A stretch of 64,000 nt of DNA from Calditrichota bacterium (GCA_003854985.1 RQOG01000072.1:39820-103819), one strand, 5' to 3'. Counted from the stretch's first letter, positions 19,701-27,449 are shown. Numbers and translations: made by a program. Notes: a model not told the origin generated them from the sequence alone.

Positions 19701-21938
19701 TGGATCCACGCTGCCTGCAGATGTAGCCGTCCAATTAACAGTCGTTCCGCTTATAGCATTTTCATATTGGTCAACAACTCTGATTCTTACAGGATTTGTT
19801 AACGACTGTCCGGCAATACCGCTCTGCTGGTTACCGGAAACAATCTGTAATTCTGCCGGACTATCCGGAGAAGCGGTCACGCTGAAAAATGTTTTGCCTG
19901 AATTAAGAAGAGTATTATTTAATGCGGTTATGGCATAAATTCCAACTTTATCACCGATAGTAAAATCTGTTGTAATTAATCCTGAACCATTGGTTAACCC
20001 GCTGGCCGGACTAAATGAATACACAGTACTCGGCGGTATACCATTAACAGCAAAAGTAATTGACACGCCAGACACCGGATTGCCGAACTCATCAACAACC
20101 TGCACGGTTAATCCGCTGATAGTCTGACCCGCGACGCCTGTTCTGGCGCTATCGCTTGTTGCATATCTTAATATTCGATTTGCGGTTGCAGGAAGAACAG
20201 TAGCTAAAAACTTAACAGTAGACGGAATAGCGCTTACAACTGCATAGGCAGAATCTAATCCGAGCGTTGATTTTAAACGCCAACTTGTCGTAGTAATTCC
20301 CGAAACATTTGTAACCGATTGAAGCGGTGTAAGCAAACCGTCAGAATTAGTTGACCAGTCAACTGTCACGCCGGGAACGGGATTTCCGGAAGCGTCCAAT
20401 ACTAAAACATGAAGAGGATTAACTAACTCCTGGCCAGCCAGTCCGGATACAGTATCTGATGGACTGCCTGTTACCGTTACTGGGTTTCCCGGATTTACGG
20501 TAATTGTACCGGTAGCATCGCCAAAAACGCCTGCCCCGGCCGTCGCCGTGATCGTCCCGCTGGTAGTAGCCGTCGACGGACTGAATACATAACTCACCCC
20601 GCTTGATGATACCGCATCCAAACTACCCGTACTGCCCCACGTTACCGATGACGCTCCCAGATAATTATCATAACGGTCATAGCCTTCCGCATACAAGGTA
20701 ACCGTCTCACCCGCCGTCATCGTATGCGTCGTAAACTCCACCCCGGAACCCGATACATCTCCCGGCGTCGATTGAATTAATATATAATTTAATGGATTAG
20801 CGGTTACACTTAATCCATAACCGGCATCTGTAGCCTGGAATGTTGGGCTCTGATCAAGAACCGCATTATACCGGCCAATATAATTATTTCCTGATGAAGG
20901 TATTGATGGAATTGGTTGATTAAAATTAACCTGCAATGTGGATATAGCATCAAAATCCGATAATTGGATAAGGATAGAATCCGTGGCGTTAATATAACTC
21001 CATGTGGCATAACCGGCAGCGACTGGTTTATTCAAAGATTCCTGGATGTAAGCGCTGGATCCATTAATCAGAATACCGGTAACAACCGGTTCATAAACAT
21101 CACCAAACGGATTAAAGATTGTAAAACGATCTGCTTTCCCGAGACTGGCAGGCACAGAGGCAAGACCGCCAAACAAATAAGTAAATTGCTCAATGCTGCC
21201 TGCTGTTGCAGAATTCGGACTTAAATTAGCAGTGGCTCCGGAATTTAATATTCTGTTATGAAAAAGTATTGCCGAATTATTAGAAATTGAAGCAGTATTA
21301 AAAGAGTATTCAATTCCATCGGAGGTATTCTGCTTAATGCCTACTGTGGCGCCAACGCCTCCGGCTATTGCTCCGGTTGAGTAATTATACTGCATTTTTA
21401 TCAGATGGCTGTGTTGGTATAATACCAACTGGACTTTAATTTCCGCTAAAGGTGAGTAACGATAACCTTCCCATTGAATGATAAATTTTTGATTTGGAAA
21501 TACTCCCGAATTATTGTAATAAACGCCCGGTAGATTAGCGATTCCGGTTAAAACAGACAAATCATCCCAGAATACTGCAATCATATTGTCAGGTCCTGCA
21601 CCGGTTGGAATCGTTACATTGGTAGGATCAGAATCTGTTCCCGGATAGGTAAAACTTACCCAGCCATTGGAAGAGATGTAAAGCGAATCATAGGCGGAAC
21701 CGTAAAAATAAAAGGTAAACGGTAATTCAGCTCCGGCCACTGTTCCGGGATTAAAAGCATTTATCAGTCGCGTGCCATTTTTGGCGTCAATCCATTCATA
21801 ATCCACACTCACAGCGCCGGCGCTGTTCGTCCACATATAACCAAAACTATCGCTGCCACCCTGATCAGCGTATACGGGACTCAGGGAAAACAGAACGCTA
21901 TATAAACCAAAAATTATCTTTATAAATTTGGTTCTCAT
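10740..21938 (-). CDS. Giant secreted repeat protein (Ig-like and CARDB-like repeats, FlgD-Ig tail)
   Basis: The intact product has 3732 residues. A signal peptide (1-24) precedes a beta-rich region (about 30-235) with motifs such as PFTFYFYGSAYDSLYISSNG and IAVFWDD. Residues about 395-905 hold four Big_1-type Ig repeats, each with a 'G.AGQ.L.NP..V.V.D..GN.V.G' pattern. From about 960 to 3330 come about twenty CARDB-like repeats of 100-160 residues, each opening with a variant of 'PDTVS.GQ' and then 'V.NTGQ..V.VD'. A cohesin-like segment (about 3430-3620) and an FlgD-Ig tail (MAYPNPFGRGQ ... KIAYIK) end it. The tail suggests type IX-like export and surface attachment. It is probably an adhesin or surface-layer fibre; no catalytic domain was recognised. 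It is flanked within 20 bases by genes for a small secreted protein and a PorV-like protein. Confidence 0.9.
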   Translation of the reverse strand: MRTKFIKIIFGLYSVLFSLSPVYADQGGSDSFGYMWTNSAGAVSVDYEWIDAKNGTRLINAFNPGTVAGAELPFTFYFYGSAYDSLYISSNGWVSFTYPGTDSDPTNVTIPTGAGPDNMIAVFWDDLSVLTGIANLPGVYYNNSGVFPNQKFIIQWEGYRYSPLAEIKVQLVLYQHSHLIKMQYNYSTGAIAGGVGATVGIKQNTSDGIEYSFNTASISNNSAILFHNRILNSGATANLSPNSATAGSIEQFTYLFGGLASVPASLGKADRFTIFNPFGDVYEPVVTGILINGSSAYIQESLNKPVAAGYATWSYINATDSILIQLSDFDAISTLQVNFNQPIPSIPSSGNNYIGRYNAVLDQSPTFQATDAGYGLSVTANPLNYILIQSTPGDVSGSGVEFTTHTMTAGETVTLYAEGYDRYDNYLGASSVTWGSTGSLDAVSSSGVSYVFSPSTATTSGTITATAGAGVFGDATGTITVNPGNPVTVTGSPSDTVSGLAGQELVNPLHVLVLDASGNPVPGVTVDWSTNSDGLLTPLQSVTNVSGITTTSWRLKSTLGLDSAYAVVSAIPSTVKFLATVLPATANRILRYATSDSARTGVAGQTISGLTVQVVDEFGNPVSGVSITFAVNGIPPSTVYSFSPASGLTNGSGLITTDFTIGDKVGIYAITALNNTLLNSGKTFFSVTASPDSPAELQIVSGNQQSGIAGQSLTNPVRIRVVDQYENAISGTTVNWTATSAGSVDPPSSVSNALGIAEASWTLRQAAGSDTLIASSAGLADINFTAQALPAPAFAVFADSGQNRSSIAGGNMILRARVEDQYGNGIQNVSVTFQPLAAGGYVSQSVVQTDASGLASTIYTNPGNQNSTVVNATVSGVGTVSFTTYHVRYVDNSLRPKVVPVDTVIAFYIDVTNPGSDVIPLDVNQTIFSFANDQFSADVDSPLTLNPGLNSIKFNQNSITSGIGAGSFTPKISFRGSGIYEGLNGTLQTSQGELVIEPVYIKSIQTIATKRYKVGDIANVEMIVVNRGSYPVSIGNAYLTFNPDYPELVQTRTDTGTVINAGEEKRLRFSVEIQPRAAYVFPETINMDGFFRCTCTQTGAMLTDNSADATDYFEIVEAAEFNLISFTPTHVAENQTVNFTVRIENLGQYDFLLDRNNTLFVFGSQSFQPVSNQAIAGLDISDISFSPVALTLSSGSYSGILYIQGTENGSPTLDTLYTYEMPTADSLLIVQTPGNLNLISTTLSADTVSQGDAGLNITLEFQNTGQGPVVIQHPDSIKLRYNDSGVNYNILTPVQIYPYTIPGNTTQSLQWTIQVRNDAQIGPDSIFVDEVVYRELNSGLDISDPYSNQYDYWEIVGNGSLQIYSVGSEFNQVSTGQTGIPVTVRVRNNGTNPVRINTVQLSITPNQYIAATLVNNNLKTLLPAQADTFMFNVSVNESALSGPASLNAQISGLDLYTGLTLTDNSADTTDSWFVQQNAVVSIVSVSPDTVSAGQGFSPVLSIRNEGEARVEIDTSQSFIRFTSGTDVFEHRFAAQPSYLNGESTIALSFNEKSVPSGFSGDFNLELFLYGIENQAVFDTTIQYGEPLVVQLPGNLLIESVVADGVNISRGVDTTVFVYVRNTGQAGVNVDTITVSPYGQPVHIIPDLPYRINSGPSTSFETTVHVPADASTGLITLQARATGTDINSGQRTSATNTDTWNVYEDAVISISRIISDEQFVDQGETFNLNITIRNDGGSPVTVDNVILHPQIGLYNYFPPAFGFTVSANDSVTIPYTLTVMNNSAVGVEQITGEIQFTNQFSYKSSISNVSDVLDITIGSNIPKISIVRVNAIPTMVSQGQLDARIEVRLLASGDDSVRVDSLRLNFNNNSNYSYQQSDIYVRNQGIYLPVGMEQDEELVFVIPVDIGALYAGPDTMHVTVYFTELREYESMVEFDPGVDDSWIVLQRPNVHINNVSINPVTASTGQTGLVGSVFVSNESGVYRADAFIDSVQLQMLYSGTDYSNQFTITRQSAPSLPLALPAGNSSRFDFNLDVNTDAITGVYTGSAVVENYDANDGQRQIVNTPEASGNLTVQSTADLSINQIWVEPDTVSKGQENPLVYALIQNTGQAGAVVNTIMIDIIANLVNLDFNQALINRVTPYPLAGGQTDTLIFDFEVPVIADTGGVDVYVSIAGNDVNTGNNLFNERTEPRAFYIQSPADIHYVNNSLEPYVIQNDSTFSFTMDIQNSGEASVLLNADSTNMILGGSTYKIYLDPASNTFIPGDNNPVHLTFQETPITGLPDGEYPVTLNIFGLSNDDIYTQSLSAGKFFVGDTLTSIISIDMIGTTTHLQGDTGITVRMTLINSGTAMPIDNNINMTTLLFEHLSSSINTRPYINSLRRTDNLDTLITSGVPQIVEFKFDLAADYPTGASKITGRVSLDGGILVLTTKNDSVLFNVQSAGNAVYVENSLQPDSVVNNQIVSFTMAFADTGSSDFTLNQDSTYIQIAGQPRIYLAGRYILQGMANTNVTFNTFTVNGLSEGLHDIHWNAEGTLSNGLYSEFSGDIINGLRVILPALPAFTDVTIEPDTVRNGQIDIPMHVTIRNNGQSPAVIKNIQYQFNQGGQDVTEQWLLQNAPVYADTINPGAQRIYNPEFTLAVAAVPGMVNSQPRIIYSDVRTPHITSNQSVQGDSVVVVKPATIRVDSLIAVSFNTPQVNLGQPFGLRLKLINNGDDKISRAYLSVFRNNQPDPGGMHIQITDMGSEVDTMLQRTISAPSTPGNYTYRVQVDSVFDRSDQPVIIEQSVDNQELIVIQNPVHLSLAASITEPAGATDGILSRNQTITISANVTNNGQAKYNSVQLALRLPAGNGFIITENPADSIRNVVDTTGTVSWNVIPQNLISTALLTVVVKNVPIDLNTGQPALMSKSQEIISVQVLEEGSIVTPTLAVISPAGALDRIISTGQSFTLRSIFKYNEAVANTGRQARIVTNNPLYAIAGEATRNLAPEDTSADWNLVAPEAVSSTDQIRIVFYGIDKNSGLPIDSAETNIIQLTVEERAKLRLSLKISEPAGARDDTISAGQAFKLEALVLHEGSWLASNSGQLTLSLPDGFTMLDTAGIPANATKSFVISTPTVPVMWWLRANQDEASVEMMEAYLNKALQIDENATEIPLVIAVPKISRKRNTSQIDVYNSSAFGLNIEGPDAVQKMGDNFIKIMALDLPNDGNTGIPASMANRTDSIFVHVENPAEIGIASVEYPDTVSTGQIFEMAVHANLIKNVLNPQIHFTFLGQEYDPISMSAAGSVRIQIQVPNDAVSSPGNINIRLTGMDMNSGYTISSETVDTTIVIEKNAVLALSKPSVFFTTEGEPDDRTWNGELSEGQEFRIFVTPKYQNYDGNLNYAGVKESGAITMIIDPAVFFLVNTSEPLQKSFTNLNEPLSWALRARRLTNVEVKSSAISFKFGTLPKDENTNLTVALSPDSSTVSEPAVVRKKKIKVELLASGSDTLLSFKVFNDEFNEPLYISGFDLTFLNGPEGDDVFAEQTFRNTFNILNVEKVNQGAATPVQILTIDPDTASVPLSVMFATDHAIGPGTNTVFNLRGTFKEGTPSREFRSKLLDVWAWDQSDSIYLDIVDRDLMSIDQSELLVSNPVTHYSGTVEDDFMAYPNPFGRGQNQEAFIAFRIEQASDVDIRIFTLLGELVKTYQLTGLPQGLHDRRVRWGGTNDRGKRVLNGVYLCFIDIKATGQRFVTKIAYIK

Positions 21939-21955
21939 CTTTTCTAACCTTTATT

Positions 21956-22450
21956 TTATTCTGAAACCGGTTTTGTAATTAACTGACTAGTGACTATTTC
22001 ACCAGGAAATACCTGACGCCGCTCATCAATGTTTAAGTTTCTTATTACGATTTGCAGACTGTCCTGTATTAAAAACACCGGCTGCGGCATAAAAATTATG
22101 GCAATCTGATCATTGGCAGATTTATCGTCAAAAGGGAATCTAAAAATTAAACCATCGTTTTCAGCAAACCAATGGATAACATTTTTTTCTTTTGGTTCGT
22201 CTGAATTGTTTTTTAGCCATAGACTGGTATCATTAACCGTAATTTTGACCGGGGCCAGTTTCATAATTTCAGCGCCTTCCACCTTGAGACCTTCCTTTAA
22301 CGCATCTGTCAGACTAACCGTAATATTCAACTCAAATAAAGAAGGATTTTGATCCTGCGGAAGATATGAAATATCAACATCAGGAGCTTGGGCAAATACA
22401 ATTCCGGATAAGATTAAAATGATAAAAAATAAACGACCTGTTGCTTTCAT
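21956..22450 (-). CDS. Small secreted protein of unknown function
   Basis: I start at ATG 22450, which has GAGGAG eight bases upstream; an in-frame GTG at 22459 overlaps that site and is less likely. The product has 164 residues with a signal peptide (GRLFFIILILSGIVFAQ). The mature part alternates polar and hydrophobic residues like a beta sandwich (LFELNITVSLTDALKEGLKV, DSLQIVIRNLNID). I do not recognise a family. It stands 17 bases before the giant repeat protein gene, so it is probably co-transcribed and could be an accessory subunit or periplasmic partner of that protein; this is inferred from position only. Confidence 0.7.
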   Translation of the reverse strand: MKATGRLFFIILILSGIVFAQAPDVDISYLPQDQNPSLFELNITVSLTDALKEGLKVEGAEIMKLAPVKITVNDTSLWLKNNSDEPKEKNVIHWFAENDGLIFRFPFDDKSANDQIAIIFMPQPVFLIQDSLQIVIRNLNIDERRQVFPGEIVTSQLITKPVSE

Positions 22451-22626
22451 GTTTTTCACTCCTCAAAGAGGTAGATATTACGCTTTTAATCGACAGTCGT
22501 ATCACATTCTTGAATCACTGACCATCCCGTTGCCAACTGTATCACATTTTATACATATTTTCTGAATTTGGCAGGATTCTCCCATAAACTCGTGACTAGG
22601 CGCACATATAAACAGGCGAAAAAAAT

Positions 22627-24366
22627 TCAGTTTTTATACCGATGCATTTCCTGATTCGAAGCGAGCTCTTCAAGAAAGAGCTTAACCATGGCCGGATCAA
22701 ATTGAGAACCTGCATAATAATGTAAATACTCTTTTGCTGTTGCCGGATGTAAGGCCTTTCGATGAGGCCTGTCGGATACCATTGCATCAAAAGCGTTGCA
22801 AACAGATAAAATCCGACTTCCCACAGTCAGATCATTTTCGCCTATTTTATGGGGAAAACCCTTGCCATTATAAAATTCATGATGATGTAAAGCCATATCC
22901 ACGATGGTTTCATTAAAGCCTGCGGATGATAATATTTTCGAACCTTCAACAGCATGTTGTAATATTTTTTCCTTTAATCCGGTATCAAGTCCGGAAAACT
23001 TTGTGCTGTTAAGCAGATATTCGTCTTTAACTGCAATCTTGCCTATATCATGCAGCAATGCTCCATAAGTCATGTCTTTAATTTCCTGCTCATTTAGTCC
23101 CATCTTTCTGGCCAGATGATGGACATAATTGGCCGTTCTTATTTTATGACCCTTCGCATAGGCATATTTTGCTTCCAGAGAATGCAGCATAGCCCGGATG
23201 GTCTTGGAATAAAAATCCTGATAGTCATGGGTTATCTGCGTTTGTTCAAGGACAAATGATACCTGGTTTGCCACAATGGCAATGAGATTCATATCCGCTT
23301 CATTAAAACTTTTACCCGCAATTTTATGGCCGACGACAAAAACGCCCGCCAAATTTCCCTTAAGAAAAATAGGGCAAATCAGATCCTTGCGAAACAGTTC
23401 CAGTAAATGCACTTCGTCTGTATACAATCCGTCTGTCGGAATCTGGTTAACATGGATCGGTTCCCTGACAGAATTCAATATCTGGATCAGGTTGCTATGA
23501 AAATAGATGCGCAGATTGGAAAGATCCTGTCCTCGTAAACCTTTTTGTATATATACCTGGATATAGTTATGATCACGGCTCTGGCGGGTAAGAATGGCTG
23601 CATAAGAACTGCCAATCTGACCAATGACGGTAAGCAGGAATGAAGTAAGCACTTTTTTGGAATCTGACCGAAAATTCAATTGACCGCTTAAATTCAGTAT
23701 ATTTTTTATTTCAATATCCTTTTTACGGACATTGCGGTTTAAGTGATCAATCTGTTCTTTATTGGCCGCATATTCCTGCTCTAATTGTCTATATCTTTTT
23801 TTAAGTTCCTCTCTGTCGCCTTTTAAGGAAAGATAGTGTTTTTCCAAATCCCGGATTGCATTCAATGATATATAAGAAATAAAAACAAATACTCCCATTA
23901 TCAACAGATTGGCAGAATAAACCAATTCTGGCTTTTGAATCAATCCCTGGTAACTATAAATACCGCTGGCTATTGTGAATAAAATAAAAACCACTATTAA
24001 AATATTTCTGGAAGACTCAGCGGTCAGTAAAAAAACAATACTAACAATTAAAACAGCGGGAAGTATAAGGAAAAAGGGCATCTGATAAACTGCAGGATAA
24101 ACCAGGAAAAAAATCAAAAACGTATCAATAAGGATATGGATGATTGCCGCCCTGGCATCGAAATTTCTGTTTGTAAAAAAAGCGCCCCAAACTACTGTTC
24201 CGCTGAGATTAACAATGGCCGCAATCAGTAAAAATTTATATTCTAAAGCAGATCGATCCTGTAAAAAACCGGCGAAGAGCAGAAGCAGAATCAGATTACC
24301 GGCTAATTTGGCATATAAATAAAATTTCTGTTTTTGATATCGTAAAAAATAATAAATCTGACTCAT
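22627..24366 (-). CDS. HD-GYP cyclic-di-GMP phosphodiesterase with membrane and GAF domains
   Basis: The protein has 579 residues. Six membrane segments lie between about 20 and 170, then a coiled coil (175-225), a GAF-like domain (about 235-385) and an HD-GYP domain (about 395-565). Key motifs are present: LLHDIGKIAV with His439-Asp440, then HAVEGS, and HHHEFYNGKGFP, in which the usual GYP is GFP. It most likely hydrolyses cyclic di-GMP at the membrane in response to a signal sensed by the GAF or membrane domain. The GAF start (LLTVIGQIGSSYAAIL) closely resembles that of the GGDEF protein at 25679-27361 (LLTIIGQIRCQKSIAL), suggesting the two arose together and work as a pair. It follows the TPR gene after 22 bases. 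Confidence 0.9.
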   Translation of the reverse strand: MSQIYYFLRYQKQKFYLYAKLAGNLILLLLFAGFLQDRSALEYKFLLIAAIVNLSGTVVWGAFFTNRNFDARAAIIHILIDTFLIFFLVYPAVYQMPFFLILPAVLIVSIVFLLTAESSRNILIVVFILFTIASGIYSYQGLIQKPELVYSANLLIMGVFVFISYISLNAIRDLEKHYLSLKGDREELKKRYRQLEQEYAANKEQIDHLNRNVRKKDIEIKNILNLSGQLNFRSDSKKVLTSFLLTVIGQIGSSYAAILTRQSRDHNYIQVYIQKGLRGQDLSNLRIYFHSNLIQILNSVREPIHVNQIPTDGLYTDEVHLLELFRKDLICPIFLKGNLAGVFVVGHKIAGKSFNEADMNLIAIVANQVSFVLEQTQITHDYQDFYSKTIRAMLHSLEAKYAYAKGHKIRTANYVHHLARKMGLNEQEIKDMTYGALLHDIGKIAVKDEYLLNSTKFSGLDTGLKEKILQHAVEGSKILSSAGFNETIVDMALHHHEFYNGKGFPHKIGENDLTVGSRILSVCNAFDAMVSDRPHRKALHPATAKEYLHYYAGSQFDPAMVKLFLEELASNQEMHRYKN

Positions 24367-24388
24367 TGATTAAAAACCATAAATCTCA

Positions 24389-25537
24389 TTATTTTAAAAT
24401 TGCTCTTAATAAAATCAGGAATTCTTTACCATCATTTTCTACAAGTTTTTTATTCTTTAATGCTTTTTCAAATGATGGATTAATTTCCAAAGCTTTATCA
24501 AATTCGGTTAAGGCCTGCAAAAACAGATTACGGCATTGAATCAGATGCACAATGCCTAAATTATTCCATAAATCCGCATAATCCGGGTTTTCTTCCACCG
24601 CTTCAAGCAAGCGCTTTTCAAATTTTTGAGTAATTTCCCTGTTTAATCCCTTGCCGCCATACATAAATTTTAGATAGAAATCCATCCCGATGAGACTAAG
24701 GATTTCAACAGGAAAAATATTATCCCTGCTTTCTACCAGAATCTTTGCAGCTTTCTCTATTTCCTGATTTTCAACGGCTTTTTCCACCTTACCTGCAATT
24801 GACGTAAAAGCCTTAATTTCAGCTTGTTTCAGCTTATTAAGCTGCTGCTGGGCACGTTCCAGGCGAATTGAAGGGGGAGGCAGGGTTTCATCGCCTCTGT
24901 CGATAAGTACGCTTTCCATATACATGATTGCCAGATTATAATGCGCCTGCAGATAATTAGGATTAATGCGTAAAGCCTGTTGTAAATTTTTTAAGGCTAA
25001 GGCATATTGCTTTTCATTGAGGTAAGCTAATCCAAGATTGTGATAGATATCTGCAAATTTGCTTCCTAAATCAAGCGCTTTGGATAAAAGCTGGATCGCT
25101 TTTTTGTTATTATTTAATTTGATATTGGCAATGGCTAAACCGTTTATCGCATCTGTAGATTTAGGATCGATTTGTATGGCCATTTCAAATTGTTCAATTG
25201 AATCTTTAATCAGATTATTATGTAAAAAAATCATTCCTAATTTTACATTAGAAGGCGCATGTTTTAGTTTCTTTATCTTTTGGGATATCTGGAACATGAT
25301 TTCAATTTCCTGAATTGTATCCTTGTGTAAATCGGATACAATATCCCGAACCCGTTGTTCCATTAGCTCATTACGGCTTATGCGTCTTCGTTCAAATTCA
25401 ATTTCATGCGTACTAATAACCTGACCGGCCTCAAAAACTTCACATCTGGCTAAACCTTTACCAATATTACTGGCGGTCTGAATATGAAATTTCCTGTTTG
25501 CTACCTGAACATTATCATTATAACCTATATCGGCCAT
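24389..25537 (-). CDS. TPR-repeat protein with conserved N-terminal domain
   Basis: I start at ATG 25537, with GGGAGA five bases upstream; an in-frame TTG at 25561 lies upstream of that site. The product has 382 residues and no signal peptide, so it is probably cytoplasmic. Residues 1-95 form a small domain (NRKFHIQTASNIGKG, CEVFEAGQVISTHEIEFE) ending in a helical segment. TPR units follow (SNVKLGMIFLHNNLIKDSIE, LYHNLGLAYLNEKQYALALK-type repeats), then a Gln/Leu-rich helix and a last TPR pair. It is likely a scaffold. Its position directly before the HD-GYP gene suggests a link to cyclic-di-GMP signalling, but no direct function can be read. Confidence 0.8.
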   Translation of the reverse strand: MADIGYNDNVQVANRKFHIQTASNIGKGLARCEVFEAGQVISTHEIEFERRRISRNELMEQRVRDIVSDLHKDTIQEIEIMFQISQKIKKLKHAPSNVKLGMIFLHNNLIKDSIEQFEMAIQIDPKSTDAINGLAIANIKLNNNKKAIQLLSKALDLGSKFADIYHNLGLAYLNEKQYALALKNLQQALRINPNYLQAHYNLAIMYMESVLIDRGDETLPPPSIRLERAQQQLNKLKQAEIKAFTSIAGKVEKAVENQEIEKAAKILVESRDNIFPVEILSLIGMDFYLKFMYGGKGLNREITQKFEKRLLEAVEENPDYADLWNNLGIVHLIQCRNLFLQALTEFDKALEINPSFEKALKNKKLVENDGKEFLILLRAILK

Positions 25538-25574
25538 TTTATCTCCCAATGCCAATAACAAAATTCAATTTAAA

Positions 25575-25607
25575 TAAAAAAATTCAGATTTTTGTGATTA
25601 ATCTGAA
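25575..25607 (-). terminator. Intrinsic terminator after the GGDEF gene
   Basis: On the minus strand the stem TTCAGATT / AATCTGAA (25600-25607 with 25583-25590, loop of nine bases) is followed by seven T residues (25576-25582). It lies about 70 bases downstream of the GGDEF stop and marks the end of the mfd-to-GGDEF transcription unit. Confidence 0.85.
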
Positions 25608-25678
25608 CATTTTTATTCTTAAAACTTAAACATAATAAAAATCTAATGGTTATGCCATTTTCTTTTTTGCCACAATCG

Positions 25679-27361
25679 TCAGCTTGAAGTGGATTTTTCT
25701 TTTGATTTTATTTTTGCTTCAGTGTAGAGTATAAACTTATTTCTGCCTTCCCCTTTGGCTTTGTATAAAGCTTTATCCGCTTTTGAAATTAATGAATCGA
25801 AGGTATCCGCATCATCGGGAAATGTGGCGGCGCCAAGACTTATGGTTATTTTGCCTTGCGGTTGCACATGTTCTTTATAAAAAGGATGTTCCTCAACTTT
25901 TTCCCGGATTCTTTCCGCTAAAATTTGAATGCTTTTTTTCTCCATGCCCGGCAGGATAATACTGAACTCTTCACCGCCATACCTGTTAACAATATCATCA
26001 TCCCTGACCGTGCTTTTCAGAATCCAGGCCAGCATTCGCAGCGCTTCATCGCCGGCCTGATGACCTAGTGTATCGTTGTAGTTTTTAAAATGATCAATAT
26101 CCAGCATGATTAATGACAAGCTTGACTTATTTCTTTTTGCACGGTTTAATTCCTCCTTCAGACGATCTTCAAAATAGCGGTAATTATTAAGCCCGGTCAT
26201 ACCATCGGTAAATGACATCTGTTTAACTTCTTCATAGATCTGCGCATTGCTCAGTGATACGGATAATATGTTTACCAATATAGTAAAAATCTGGATATCA
26301 GAATCATCTAATTCCTGCCCGTATAGTTTTTCGCCGCAACCTATAATGCCTTTAAGCCTGTCCGAATGAATGATAGGAGAAAGTAATTCTATACCGGCCG
26401 GTTTTAACTGTTGTGCAATTTCTTTAAGGTTTTTTATTTTAAGCAACTGAACAACTTTGATTGGCTGCTGCTTATCCAAAAAAAATCTGACAACGGGATG
26501 ATCTACCTCAATATCTATCTTCTGTAAATCTTCTTTGGCGATACCTTTCATAGTTACATTGGAATAACTGTTGGTCGAAGTATCATAAATTAAAGCTATG
26601 GACTTTTGGCAGCGGATCTGGCCGATAATTGTTAAAAGAGCGATATTGATTAACCGTTTTAAGTTCAATTCTGAATATAATTCATTGCTTATTTCTAAAA
26701 GATTATTAATTTCATAAACTCTTTTCTTTAAGGATCGCTCTGTTTGTTTCAGGGTTAATTGATTTTCATTTAAACGCTGTTCAAGTGTTTCAATCTGAAA
26801 TTTTTGCAGATCGTTTTTATTCATGAGCTGAAATTTTAGATCTAACTGCGATATAACAAATTGGATGATATTAAAAAATTTAATTATATCATCGCTCAGC
26901 CGGGATGTTATTATTAAATAGTTGACCAAATTTTGTAGAGTGAATATGATACCATATTTATATTTTCTGGAAGGCTTCAGACTATTTAGTTCGGTTATCA
27001 GCGGATGATCGCCTGAAAGTTTTACAAATGTATTTCCATCCAGAGCGGCAGAGATTCTGCTGTCAAAATGGGACGAAATGACCAAATTATTATTCTCAGT
27101 AATCCATTTATTCTCATTTGTTCTGTCTTTATAGAAAAAATCAAAATCAATATTAAGTTTTCCATTGATATTTTTAAAGCTTTCAATAATACTTTCATGT
27201 ATTCGTTTAACTACATGACTGCTACTTTTTTTACTATCAGCAATCGCAATTAAGGAGTAAAATGGCTCAAAATGACTATAAATACGTGAAAGGCTTTTAT
27301 TAAAGCATTTATAATAAAAGTTACGCAAAAAAGTAATTGTAGTATTTAAAAATTTATCCAT
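25679..27361 (-). CDS. GAF-GGDEF diguanylate cyclase
   Basis: The start at ATG 27361 gives 560 residues; an in-frame TTG two codons upstream is possible, and the ribosome-binding site is weak. The first 180 residues are not recognised. A coiled coil at about 185-220 leads into a GAF-like domain (about 225-375). The GGDEF domain (about 390-550) is complete: DGMTGLNNYRYF, MLDIDHFKNYNDTLGH, active site GGEEF at about 462-466, and an intact inhibitory RxxD site (RDDD) five residues before it. It should make cyclic di-GMP under product inhibition. No membrane segment is seen. It lies downstream of a sigma-54 activator gene in the same direction, and the HD-GYP gene with a related GAF lies nearby. 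Confidence 0.92.
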   Translation of the reverse strand: MDKFLNTTITFLRNFYYKCFNKSLSRIYSHFEPFYSLIAIADSKKSSSHVVKRIHESIIESFKNINGKLNIDFDFFYKDRTNENKWITENNNLVISSHFDSRISAALDGNTFVKLSGDHPLITELNSLKPSRKYKYGIIFTLQNLVNYLIITSRLSDDIIKFFNIIQFVISQLDLKFQLMNKNDLQKFQIETLEQRLNENQLTLKQTERSLKKRVYEINNLLEISNELYSELNLKRLINIALLTIIGQIRCQKSIALIYDTSTNSYSNVTMKGIAKEDLQKIDIEVDHPVVRFFLDKQQPIKVVQLLKIKNLKEIAQQLKPAGIELLSPIIHSDRLKGIIGCGEKLYGQELDDSDIQIFTILVNILSVSLSNAQIYEEVKQMSFTDGMTGLNNYRYFEDRLKEELNRAKRNKSSLSLIMLDIDHFKNYNDTLGHQAGDEALRMLAWILKSTVRDDDIVNRYGGEEFSIILPGMEKKSIQILAERIREKVEEHPFYKEHVQPQGKITISLGAATFPDDADTFDSLISKADKALYKAKGEGRNKFILYTEAKIKSKEKSTSS

Positions 27362-27449
27362 ATACAATTAAAGACATTTATCTGCCGATGAATATAAGAT
27401 ATTTTGGATTTGAATGAAACTAATACAGGGTTTGTTTTAACTAAATAAT

